A DNA stretch of 37,440 nucleotides from Paenibacillaceae bacterium (GTDB taxonomy: Bacteria; Bacillota; Clostridia; Lachnospirales; Lachnospiraceae). The stretch is from contig SVDS01000037.1 in the NCBI GenBank assembly GCA_015057715.1, positions 1 through 37,440 of the forward strand, in the 5' to 3' direction. Shown one piece after another: positions 24,260-32,486 of this stretch. The stretch's first letter is position 1, and the number at the start of each line of letters is the position of its first letter. Made by a program: the position numbers and the translations under genes. The notes beneath the pieces were generated by a model. It saw nothing but the letters and a program-made list of their open reading frames with translations, had not been told where the DNA came from and made no database searches.

Positions 24260-25276
24260 TTATTTCTTTTCCTTGGCTTTTGCAAATAAACTCTGAAGAA
24301 TGATAAAAAATGCAAGCAGCGCTGCAATCGTAATCTTGGTCCACCAGGAAGACAGTGTTCCCTGGAACGTAATAAAGGTTTCGATAGTTCCCTTAATCAG
24401 AACTCCAAACAGACTGCCGAACACATTGCCCACACCTCCAGTAAGCAAGGTTCCTCCAATAACCGCTGATGCAATGGCTTCCATTTCAAAGCCCTTTGCC
24501 TGTTCAACAAAGCCTGCGCAGGTATTCAATGCAAATAAGAAACCTCCCAGCGAACATAAGAAACCATTGATCACATAAACCAGCAGCTTGGTTCGCCTGA
24601 CATTTAATCCCATCATCAGCGCTGACTGTTCGTTTCCGCCTACCGCATATATGGTTCTTCCAAACTTGGTGAACTTTAAAAGAACAAATATGCCGATCAG
24701 AACAAGCAGTGCAATGATCACACTGGGATAAATAAATGAATAATTCACCACACCTTTTTTGTTTACGGTACCGCCTAAAAAGGTTAAGTTAATTTTGCTC
24801 TTTGCCCATTTTAAAAACAGCTCATTTTTAATACTGATCATTTCCTGACTGATAATCGCCGTCAGACCTCTTGCAAAGAACATTCCGGCCAGGGTAACAA
24901 TAAAGGGCTGGATCTTTAGATATGCAATTAAAAATCCCTGTACCAGACCAAATACAATTCCCATAATCAGAACGATCACAAGAGCAGAAACAGCTCCCAT
25001 TCCCTTAATTTCCATCATCCAAGCAAGCATCATACAGGTCAGTGCCACAATGGAACCAACCGAAATATCAATTCCACCGGTTATCATAACCATTGTCATA
25101 CCCGCTGCAATTACAATCAGACCGGCGTTGGAAATAAACAGGTTTAAAAATACCTGAGGCTTTGCAAACCCTTTGCTTTTAAAGATGATCAGACCGGCTG
25201 CATACATCACCAAAAAGAGAAGGATGGTGATAATCAGTAAAAATACCTTTCCATCAATTTTTTCTCTCTTCTTCAT
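24260..25276 (-). CDS. yjfF: Furanose-type ABC transporter permease, YjfF-like
   Basis: A 338-residue permease of the BPD_transp_2 / ribose family with 8-10 TM helices. Typical segments are MITGGIDISVGSIVALT, FIVTLAGMFFARGL, YAVGGNEQSALMMGL, AIASAVIGGTLLTGGVGNVF and a C-terminal GTLSSWWTKITIAALL. The last is strongly reminiscent of E. coli YjfF, one of two permeases of the galactofuranose importer YtfQRT-YjfF. Its ATG immediately follows the stop codon of the other permease gene, so the two are coupled and probably form a heterodimer. Confidence 0.9.
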   Translation of the reverse strand: MKKREKIDGKVFLLIITILLFLVMYAAGLIIFKSKGFAKPQVFLNLFISNAGLIVIAAGMTMVMITGGIDISVGSIVALTCMMLAWMMEIKGMGAVSALVIVLIMGIVFGLVQGFLIAYLKIQPFIVTLAGMFFARGLTAIISQEMISIKNELFLKWAKSKINLTFLGGTVNKKGVVNYSFIYPSVIIALLVLIGIFVLLKFTKFGRTIYAVGGNEQSALMMGLNVRRTKLLVYVINGFLCSLGGFLFALNTCAGFVEQAKGFEMEAIASAVIGGTLLTGGVGNVFGSLFGVLIKGTIETFITFQGTLSSWWTKITIAALLAFFIILQSLFAKAKEKK

Positions 25277-26332
25277 TTATGCCACCTTCTTTCCTGACTT
25301 AACGTTCATCTGCAGTTTACTCACCATACGCTTTAACTCGGTTGACTGTAATGCTACAATTACAACAACTACGATCGCTTTATATACCGGAATCTGGTCT
25401 GGAGAAACACCCATGGCATAAAGGGTGGTGCTCAGCGCCTGAATGGTGTAAGCTCCGATGACACTTCCTAACAGTGAAAACTTTCCACCTGCAAGGCTGT
25501 TTCCTCCAAGTGCCACTGCAAGAATGGCATCTAACTCCAGATTCAGTCCAATGTTGTTGGCATCGGCAGAATAAATTCTGGAAGAGGCCACAAGTCCGGA
25601 TATACCGGCGCAGAGACCGCAGAAAACATAAGAAAGAAAAATAATCATTGCAGACTTAATTCCCATCAGCTTGGAAGCCTTTGCATTAATTCCCACAGTC
25701 TGAATATAAAGTCCCAGTGTCGTCTTCTTTAACAGAACGTAGGTGAGCAGCACCACGATCAGAGCCACAAACACGGGAGTGGGAATTGGGATGCCTGGAA
25801 TGCTGGATCCCAGCATTTTATAGGATTCCACACGGATATAGGTAATCTGGCCTTTTGTAATCAGCTGTGCAATTCCACGTCCAGCGGTAAATAAAATCAA
25901 AGTTGCCACCATGGGCTGGATCTTAAGCTTTGCAACAAGGAAACCATTAAAGCAGCCACATAAAATTCCTGCAAGAATTGCAGCCAGTACCCCCAGAATA
26001 TAAGGATTCACAAACTCATTAACAGACTGCTGTCCCCCTGAAAGAATGAAGCAGCATACTGCTCCAGCCACAGACATAACAGCCCCCACTGAGATATCTG
26101 TACCACCTGAGGCAGCAACTACCAATGTCATTCCAACAGCCAGAATAACCAGATCACTGGCACGGTTAATTACATCAATAATATAACCATAGAGTACGCC
26201 GTTTTTAATCGTTACCTCAAAGAAGCCGGGAGTCTTAATCAAATTGGAAAACAGAACAAGCACCAGACAGAAGAGGGGCAGAAACAAGCGGTATCCTGTC
26301 AGTCTTTTTATAAATGCCTTTCCCTTATTCAT
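25277..26332 (-). CDS. ytfT: Furanose-type ABC transporter permease, YtfT-like
   Basis: A 351-residue sugar ABC permease of the same family as the next gene. It includes VVAASGGTDISVGAVMSVAG, QPMVATLILFTAGRGIAQL, QTVGINAKASKLMGI and DAILAVALGGNSLAGGKFSL. The start is the ATG at 26332 with AGGAGG about 8 bases upstream; it overlaps the end of the ATPase gene by 8 bases. An in-frame TTG at 26350 is not needed. Gene order ATPase-YtfT-YjfF matches the E. coli locus. Confidence 0.9.
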   Translation of the reverse strand: MNKGKAFIKRLTGYRLFLPLFCLVLVLFSNLIKTPGFFEVTIKNGVLYGYIIDVINRASDLVILAVGMTLVVAASGGTDISVGAVMSVAGAVCCFILSGGQQSVNEFVNPYILGVLAAILAGILCGCFNGFLVAKLKIQPMVATLILFTAGRGIAQLITKGQITYIRVESYKMLGSSIPGIPIPTPVFVALIVVLLTYVLLKKTTLGLYIQTVGINAKASKLMGIKSAMIIFLSYVFCGLCAGISGLVASSRIYSADANNIGLNLELDAILAVALGGNSLAGGKFSLLGSVIGAYTIQALSTTLYAMGVSPDQIPVYKAIVVVVIVALQSTELKRMVSKLQMNVKSGKKVA

Positions 26333-27845
26333 CTGTTCCACCTCCTGCAATCGCCTTCATGATATGGTTCTGATCAAGTTCATCCTCCATAAGCTCAGAA
26401 ACCTTCTCCCGGTCTCTTAAAACTGCCATCCGGCTGCAGGTACGGATCATCTCCTCAATTTCAGAGGAGATAAACATAACAGTAACACCCTCTTTTGCCA
26501 GCTGGACCACCAGTTTCTGAATCTCAGTCTTAGTACCAACATCAATTCCTCTGGTGGGTTCATCAAGAATCAGAAAATCAGGATCAGTAAGAAGCCATCT
26601 TCCCAAAATTACCTTCTGCTGGTTTCCTCCGCTTAAACTTCTTACGGGAGTATCCAGGCTTGCGGTCTTAATCTGAAGCAGCTTCACATACTTGTTAGCC
26701 AGCTCCTCCTGTTCTTTGCTTCCGATTGGATGGAACATGCCTCTCTTAGCCTGAAGAGCCAGAATTAAATTCTCCCTTACCGATAAATCAGCAACAATTC
26801 CTTCCTCTTTCCGATTCTCCGGCAGATATGCCATTCCAGCCATCATGGCATCTAGTGGAGTATGGAGAACTACAGTCTTTCCATTGACCTTCAGCTCCCC
26901 GCTATCCGGTTTATCAGCCCCATAAAGACTTCTTGCAAGCTCTGAACGGCCAGAACCCAGGAGTCCGGTCAGCCCGATCACTTCTCCCTTATGAATCTGT
27001 AAATCAAATGGTTTTATGGTTCCCTGCCTGCCGATTCCTTTGGCATCAATGACTGCCTCACTGGATTTTCCGGCGGTTTTTCCTTCTTTTTTAATGGCTT
27101 CCAGATCGTCGAAATCCTTACCCATCATCTTGGCTACCAGCTGTACTCTGGGAAGCTTTTCTACCTCATATTCACCTACCAGACCGCCGTTTCTAAGTAC
27201 GGTTATCTTATCGCAGACTTCATAAACCTGCTCCAGAAAATGAGTAACAAAGATGATTCCCACTCCGTCTGCTTTCAGACGCTTCATTAACCGGAACAGC
27301 TTTTCTACCTCATTGTCATCTAAGGAGGAGGTAGGTTCATCAAGAATCAGAACTTTTGCTGACATATCCACAGCTCTTGCTATGGCTATCATCTGCTGCA
27401 GCGCAATGGAGTAATTCTCCAGCGCCTTTGTTACATCAATATTCATATCAAGTTTGGAAAGAAGTTCAGCTGCTTTCCGGTTCATGGTCTTCCAGTCGAT
27501 GAGACCTGCCCGCTTTGGTTCCCTTCCGATAAACAGGTTCTCAGCCACCGATAAATTGGGGCAGAGATTCACTTCCTGATATACGGTACTGATCCCATGC
27601 TCCTGGGCTTCCTGGGGAGAATGATTGATAATTGTATGGCTTTCGCCTTCAATTTTTATCTCACCTGATTCAAATTCTTCTACCCCGGTCAAAACCTTTA
27701 TGAGCGTTGATTTACCTGCTCCGTTTTCTCCCATAAGAGCATGGATCTCCCCGCTTCTTAAGGTAAAATCCACATGGTCTAAGGCACGTACCCCGGGAAA
27801 TGTCTTCGATATGTTTTTCATGCTAAGTACTATCTCGTTGGGCAT
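26325..27845 (-). CDS. ytfR: Furanose-type ABC transporter ATPase, YtfR-like
   Basis: A 506-residue tandem ATPase of the sugar (RbsA/MglA/YtfR) class. The first nucleotide-binding domain has Walker A MGENGAGKSTLIK, a divergent signature (ENYSIALQQMIAIARAV) and Walker B VLILDEPTSSLD. The second has the degenerate P-loop GLLGSGRSELARSLYG, signature LSGGNQQKVILGRWL and LILDEPTRGIDVG. The start at 27845 has AAGGAGG 6 bases upstream. An in-frame extension to 27947 would cover the spacer after the binding-protein gene and is not credible. Confidence 0.94.
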   Translation of the reverse strand: MPNEIVLSMKNISKTFPGVRALDHVDFTLRSGEIHALMGENGAGKSTLIKVLTGVEEFESGEIKIEGESHTIINHSPQEAQEHGISTVYQEVNLCPNLSVAENLFIGREPKRAGLIDWKTMNRKAAELLSKLDMNIDVTKALENYSIALQQMIAIARAVDMSAKVLILDEPTSSLDDNEVEKLFRLMKRLKADGVGIIFVTHFLEQVYEVCDKITVLRNGGLVGEYEVEKLPRVQLVAKMMGKDFDDLEAIKKEGKTAGKSSEAVIDAKGIGRQGTIKPFDLQIHKGEVIGLTGLLGSGRSELARSLYGADKPDSGELKVNGKTVVLHTPLDAMMAGMAYLPENRKEEGIVADLSVRENLILALQAKRGMFHPIGSKEQEELANKYVKLLQIKTASLDTPVRSLSGGNQQKVILGRWLLTDPDFLILDEPTRGIDVGTKTEIQKLVVQLAKEGVTVMFISSEIEEMIRTCSRMAVLRDREKVSELMEDELDQNHIMKAIAGGGTDE

Positions 27846-27995
27846 AATATCCCTCCTTTTTCTCCACTTTTTCTGCTTTTCACTGCATGTCAGGAGATTA
27901 AAACAGGTGCCTGGAGGAGGACTGACCCCGTCCTCCATTCCCTGCACCTGTTTCTCTGGCTATCATTCTGCTTTCAGCGCCTTAGTCCCAACCAA

Positions 27996-29078
27996 TTAAT
28001 ACTGTCTCTTTGGTTTTTCAGCTGCTGCTGTATCTGCCGGGAATACGCCTTCCTTTACATATGCAATCTTATCAACTTTTTCGCCCTTCTCCAGCTTCTG
28101 AATGATCTCAGCTACACGAGGACCGTGAAGAGGATTACACTCTACGGAAACGTTCATATCTCCTGCGATCATGGAGTCAAATGCTGCAGAAACTGCATCA
28201 AAGGAAATGATGATGATATCGCCCTTCGGTCCGCAAGTCTTTCCTGCTGCCTTGATTGCATCAATGGCACCAAATGCCATGTTGTCGTTCTCAGCAATTA
28301 CAACATTAATATCTTTATAGGTCTTTAAGAAGGATTCCATAACTTCCTGACCCTTTGCCTGTGTAAATTCACCAGTCTGACGCTCTAACATCTTCCACTT
28401 CGGGTGATCTTTCATCTTCTCTTCCACGCCGTTGGTACGTCCGATCTGTGCGGAAGAACCGATGGTACCCTGAAGAGTAACGATATTGATGTCACTGTCT
28501 GCTTTGTTATTCTTCTTTAAGTAATCATCAAGCCATGCTACTGCATCATAACCTTCCTGAAGGAAGTTGGAACCAACCCATGCAGTATATAAGGAATCAT
28601 CAGATACATTAATCATACGGTCAACGATGATAACCGGAATGCCTGCATCCTTAGCTTCCTGTAATACGGTATCCCAGCCAGTTTCTGTAACTGGTGCGAT
28701 AACGATATAATCAACATCCTGCTGAATAAAGTTACGAACTGCCTTTAACTGATTTTCCTGTTTCTGCTGTGCATCATCAAAAATCAGCTTGTAACCGTTT
28801 GCTTCTGTAAACGTTGACTTCATGGATTCGGTATTTGCCGTTCTCCAGTCAGACTCTGCACCAACCTGAGAAAATCCCACTACAATTTCCTTTTTCTCTG
28901 CAGGTGCTGCTGTGGTGGTTGCTGCTTCCGTTTTTGCTGCTTCCGTTGTCTCTGCTTTTTTTTCAGTAGCAGCAGGTGCTGCTGTCGTTGCTGCTGTCTG
29001 AGATCCGCTGCAACCGGATAAAATCATGGCGGTTGTCATAACCGCAGCTGTCAAAAAGCTTAAAACTCTTTTCTTCAT
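27996..29078 (-). CDS. ytfQ: Furanose-type ABC transporter substrate-binding lipoprotein, YtfQ-like
   Basis: A 360-residue lipoprotein. The signal peptide starts MKKRVLSFLTAAVMTTAMIL and ends in lipobox LSGC, followed by an Ala/Thr/Glu linker. The mature domain begins VVGFSQVGAESDWR and contains DDAQQKQENQLKAVRNFI, IAPVTETGWDTVLQEAKDA, VTLQGTIGSSAQIGR and KGQEVMESFLK. These closely resemble E. coli YtfQ, which binds galactofuranose, so a furanose or similar pentose/hexose is the likely ligand. The start at 29078 has GGAGGG about 7 bases upstream; a TTG at 29093 is unlikely. It is first in the transporter operon and just downstream of its own promoter. Confidence 0.92.
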   Translation of the reverse strand: MKKRVLSFLTAAVMTTAMILSGCSGSQTAATTAAPAATEKKAETTEAAKTEAATTTAAPAEKKEIVVGFSQVGAESDWRTANTESMKSTFTEANGYKLIFDDAQQKQENQLKAVRNFIQQDVDYIVIAPVTETGWDTVLQEAKDAGIPVIIVDRMINVSDDSLYTAWVGSNFLQEGYDAVAWLDDYLKKNNKADSDINIVTLQGTIGSSAQIGRTNGVEEKMKDHPKWKMLERQTGEFTQAKGQEVMESFLKTYKDINVVIAENDNMAFGAIDAIKAAGKTCGPKGDIIIISFDAVSAAFDSMIAGDMNVSVECNPLHGPRVAEIIQKLEKGEKVDKIAYVKEGVFPADTAAAEKPKRQY

Positions 29079-29125
29079 ATCCGTTCCCTCCAATAAGAAT
29101 AACTCACTATTAAGTAACTACCTGT

Positions 29126-29154
29126 ATCATAGACCCATCCCCCTGATTTCTCAA
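29126..29154 (-). promoter_or_regulatory. Promoter of the ytfQ-type transporter operon
   Basis: Minus-strand TTGAGA (29149-29154), a 17-base spacer and TATGAT (29126-29131), about 48 bases upstream of the binding-protein ATG. Confidence 0.65.
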
Positions 29155-29213
29155 TACAATATCTTTTGCAAAGGGTTAAGTTTCTTACGCTATTTCTATG
29201 TATTCCGGAAATT

Positions 29214-29248
29214 AAGTTGATTTTTTTCGGATAAAAGTTGATTTTTTT
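29214..29248. promoter_or_regulatory. Two direct repeats, period 21 bp: candidate binding site of the YesN-type regulator
   Basis: AAGTTGATTTTTTT occurs at 29214-29227 and again, identically, at 29235-29248, exactly 21 bp (two helical turns) apart. This is the usual layout for AraC-type DNA-binding domains. The repeats sit about 60 bp upstream of the transporter promoter, and the second overlaps the stop codon of the kinase gene. Confidence 0.6.
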
Positions 29249-30689
29249 ATACATTTCCCCATCTTACTGCCGGAATCCTCACCGTAACAGCCGTTCCGAC
29301 TCCGTACTCGCTTTCAATGGTAAGTCCATACGCCTCACCAAAATTCAGCCGGATCCGCTCTGCCACATTGGCAATCCCAAAGCCTTCCCCTACATGAAAA
29401 TCCGCTTTGCTGCCGCCAGCGATCTGATGTTCCATCTTTTTTACCTCGTCCGGTTTCATTCCAATCCCGTTATCCTCCACCTTTAAAAGAATATCTTCAT
29501 TCTCCTGCCAGCCGCTGATCCGTAAGAATCCTTTTTTTCTGCAATTCTTTATTCCATGGTAAAGTGCATTTTCCACTATGGGCTGCAGGGTAAGTTTTAA
29601 TATGGAATAATCCCGGATCCGTTCTTCAAAATCAATCTCATAATCCATAATGTCCTCGTAACGGAAATGCTGGATTAAAAGATAACTTTTTATATGCTCT
29701 GCCTCCTCTTTAATCGTAATGAAATCCCGCCCGTTGTTTAAACCAATTCTTAAAAAAGAAGACAGCGCAGTAATCATCTCCACCACCTCCTGATGCTGCT
29801 TTCCCTCAGCCAGCCAGACAATGGTGTCTAACGTATTATATAGAAAATGAGGATTGATCTGAGCCTGAAGCAGCTTCAGTTCTGTTTTTCTCTTTAGTTC
29901 CTGCTCCTCCTTGATGTGTCGGATTAATTCTCCAAGCCGGATTACCATCTGGTCATACTGCTCCCCTAAAACCTTTATCTCCCTGATATTGCTTTTTGGC
30001 GCACTGACGTCTAAGTTTCCGTCTGCCAGCTTCATGGTATATTCGCACAGTTCCTCAATGGGTTTTGTAATTCTTTTTCCAAAGGATGAAAAGGAAGCGA
30101 GTAAAAATACAATAAGATAAGAAGCAATGACAATGCAAAGAGCAATGACCTGCCTGGTCTGGGTGTCAAGCTTCTGGCGTACAGATTCCAGGGTCTTTGT
30201 CTCATTATAGATATAATCAGACATGGACTCCTGTATTAAATCAGTAATGGCATAGATGTCCTGGTCAAGACGTGCCATATTCCGATCATAATCTCCGATA
30301 ATGTTGCTGGTCTGAATATCCTCAACTCGTTTTTCCAGCATTCCGATCAAAACTACGATTCCATCCAGCCCCTTTTTGCTGGTTTCCTGGGGAGTGGTGT
30401 CTTTCAGCTCCAAAAAGATCTTTTTGGAATTTTCCAGATCCTCATAGGGGTTTAAGGATTCAAAGGTGTCTGCTCCGATCACTATCCGGTACATCTTATA
30501 ATCAATATTGGATTTAAAATCAAAATTAAACTCCGTAGCCATTGTAAGGTTACGTATGCTCTGACGATACTGTTGATTTTGCCATTCCATGGTATATAGC
30601 AATATCCCAATCATAATAATGACCGGGATAAATACAATTGCCTGCATATTTTTTATTTTCGCTTTAATCGAATCACTTTTGTACTTCAT
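29247..30689 (-). CDS. Sensor histidine kinase, YesM/LytS family
   Basis: A 480-residue membrane kinase with TM1 at about residues 17-33, an extracytoplasmic helical sensor domain of about 145 residues, TM2 at about 181-199 and a HAMP linker to about 255. The His_kinase box is LLQAQINPHFLYNTLD (phosphoacceptor H281). The ATPase domain contains VENALYHGIKNC, VEDNGIGMK and GEGFGIANVAERI. It overlaps the upstream response-regulator gene by 17 bases and so forms one unit with it. Kinases of this family usually sense extracellular sugar, often via a binding protein, and drive an adjacent ABC transporter. Here the YtfQ-like system directly downstream is the obvious target. Confidence 0.93.
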   Translation of the reverse strand: MKYKSDSIKAKIKNMQAIVFIPVIIMIGILLYTMEWQNQQYRQSIRNLTMATEFNFDFKSNIDYKMYRIVIGADTFESLNPYEDLENSKKIFLELKDTTPQETSKKGLDGIVVLIGMLEKRVEDIQTSNIIGDYDRNMARLDQDIYAITDLIQESMSDYIYNETKTLESVRQKLDTQTRQVIALCIVIASYLIVFLLASFSSFGKRITKPIEELCEYTMKLADGNLDVSAPKSNIREIKVLGEQYDQMVIRLGELIRHIKEEQELKRKTELKLLQAQINPHFLYNTLDTIVWLAEGKQHQEVVEMITALSSFLRIGLNNGRDFITIKEEAEHIKSYLLIQHFRYEDIMDYEIDFEERIRDYSILKLTLQPIVENALYHGIKNCRKKGFLRISGWQENEDILLKVEDNGIGMKPDEVKKMEHQIAGGSKADFHVGEGFGIANVAERIRLNFGEAYGLTIESEYGVGTAVTVRIPAVRWGNV

Positions 30690-32298
30690 TTTCTCCCCCT
30701 GACCGAAACGCCTTCGGTGTGATTCCGTGAATCTTCTTAAACAGGTAACTGAAATAATGGGGATCCTTATATCCCACCTGATATCCGATTTCTGAAGTCC
30801 TCAAATCCGTTTTCAACAGTAATTCCCTGGCGGCATCCATGCGCACCTTTGTTAAGTACTCCACAAATGTAATTTCCATCTCCTGGCTGAAAATGGTACT
30901 GAAATGATTGGGGCTGATATTTACCGCCGATGCCACAGCATTTAAAGAAATATCTTCATCCTGATAGTGGGCTGCTATATAATCCACTGCCTTTTCAAGA
31001 ACCAGCCGGTATTTTTTCTGGGAACAGGTGGTTCGGAATCCAATGGCCTTTGCAAGGATCTCCCTGGTATATTTAACCGCAGATTCCATGGAGTTCACAC
31101 AGGGCTGCATGGTCTTTGCATCTCCAAACTCCTTTAACACCTGTTCCGGCTCAAAACCAAGCTGAGACACAAACCCAATAACTGCCAGATACACATCCAT
31201 CAGGATGTACTGTCTGAAAATCAGTGAATTAATATTATTACCGCAGGCTTCCATATATTCCTCAACGAAATACTTCACCTCTGGAACTGATCCGTTCTTT
31301 AAGAAGTTGGGAATAATGTCACGGCTTAACTTGGTAATATCAATTCCCTCCAGGCTGATACTTCCCGTATCATTATGAATCCGCACTGCTGCCTCCGCCG
31401 TTAAAATCTGGTTGCGGTCCAGCATATAACGGCAGGCATAAGCCCTGCTTGCTGCTTTAAAGGAAGTTCGGATCTCACTGAGTCTGCACACCGGAGTCCC
31501 GATCCCTCCAAAATACTCCATATCAGGAAATGATTCCGCCAGACGTATGAGAATTTCCGAATAATATGTTACCTTCCGTTCCATATCGGATTCTTCTCCC
31601 ATAATCAGAAAGCTATATCCTTCTGAAAGCCGGTTAAATCCGATAATGTCGGCTCTTCCCTCCAGTTCTTCCTTCAACCTCTTATCAAACAGAACATTCT
31701 CATCCGAGTACTGATCCTGGCTCTCCGCTCCTTTTGCCTGAAACAAAATGAGATTGTACATAGGGGCAGATAAAGAAAGATTGTGCTCCTGACCTTTTCG
31801 AAGCAGCTCAGAAAGCCCCAGCTTCCCCGATACGATAATATCAAATAACCGGTCCCGGTCCATCTGCTTACGTTCTTCCTGCTGTTTTAGAAATTCCTGC
31901 TTGTATCCCTTCTCACTTTTTTCCTGCATGATTGTCTCACTCATACGTTCCAACGCTTCCAAAAGCTGGCTGCTGCTCACCGGCTTTAAGAGATAATCCG
32001 CAGCTCCGATCTTAATCGCCCGTTTGGCGTACTCAAAATCATCGTATCCGCTGAAAAACATAATATGTATATCCGGTAAAGCCCGTTTCGCCATCTCCGC
32101 CAGTTCCAGTCCATCCATAAAAGGCATCCGGATATCCGTAAGCAGTATATCCGGCTTTGATTTTAATATCATGGGATAAGCCAACTCTCCATCCGGCGCT
32201 TCTCCGGCAAATTCAAACCCATACTTTTCCCAGGCAATTCCGTTCTTAATTCCTTCACGGACAATTTTTTCATCCTCTGCAAGAAATATCTTAACCAT
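30673..32298 (-). CDS. Response regulator, YesN family (receiver plus AraC helix-turn-helix)
   Basis: A 541-residue regulator. The N-terminal receiver has phosphoacceptor D55 (LLTDIRMPFMDG) and K105 (DYLLKPVSS). A long poorly conserved middle region of about 300 residues is typical of the YesN group. The C-terminal AraC-type domain runs from about residue 440 (DEDISLNAVASAVNISPNHF, then RTSEIGYQVGYKDPHYFSYL). It is encoded just upstream of, and overlapping, its kinase. The 21-bp-spaced repeats before the transporter gene are its likely site. It is expected to activate sugar uptake when the kinase senses ligand. Confidence 0.94.
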   Translation of the reverse strand: MVKIFLAEDEKIVREGIKNGIAWEKYGFEFAGEAPDGELAYPMILKSKPDILLTDIRMPFMDGLELAEMAKRALPDIHIMFFSGYDDFEYAKRAIKIGAADYLLKPVSSSQLLEALERMSETIMQEKSEKGYKQEFLKQQEERKQMDRDRLFDIIVSGKLGLSELLRKGQEHNLSLSAPMYNLILFQAKGAESQDQYSDENVLFDKRLKEELEGRADIIGFNRLSEGYSFLIMGEESDMERKVTYYSEILIRLAESFPDMEYFGGIGTPVCRLSEIRTSFKAASRAYACRYMLDRNQILTAEAAVRIHNDTGSISLEGIDITKLSRDIIPNFLKNGSVPEVKYFVEEYMEACGNNINSLIFRQYILMDVYLAVIGFVSQLGFEPEQVLKEFGDAKTMQPCVNSMESAVKYTREILAKAIGFRTTCSQKKYRLVLEKAVDYIAAHYQDEDISLNAVASAVNISPNHFSTIFSQEMEITFVEYLTKVRMDAARELLLKTDLRTSEIGYQVGYKDPHYFSYLFKKIHGITPKAFRSGGENEVQK

Positions 32299-32335
32299 GT
32301 CTGATTCCCCCTGTCAGCCGCATTTCTATGATTCG

Positions 32336-32341
32336 ATTATA
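32336..32341 (-). promoter_or_regulatory. Possible -10 box of the YesN-YesM operon
   Basis: A TATAAT on the minus strand about 38 bases before the YesN ATG. No convincing -35 at 16-18 bases, so activity may need an activator. Confidence 0.35.
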
Positions 32342-32429
32342 TAAAATCCTCTATTGAAATATAAGAGAATAATTTCCGCCGCTTCATTTTCATTCGTAAA
32401 AAAATATACCTCTCCCCTTATAGTACCAC

Positions 32430-32478
32430 AAAAAAAGAGATTCGTAACTCCCGGTTTTCAGGAATTACAAATCTCTTT
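32430..32478 (-). terminator. Terminator after the carboxylesterase gene
   Basis: AAAGAGATT.GTAA pairs with TTAC.AATCTCTTT over 14 positions with one mismatch, followed on the minus strand by seven T (32430-32436). It ends the PTS / GH1 / esterase unit. The hairpin may also work on the plus strand. Confidence 0.85.
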
Positions 32479-32486
32479 CTAGACAC

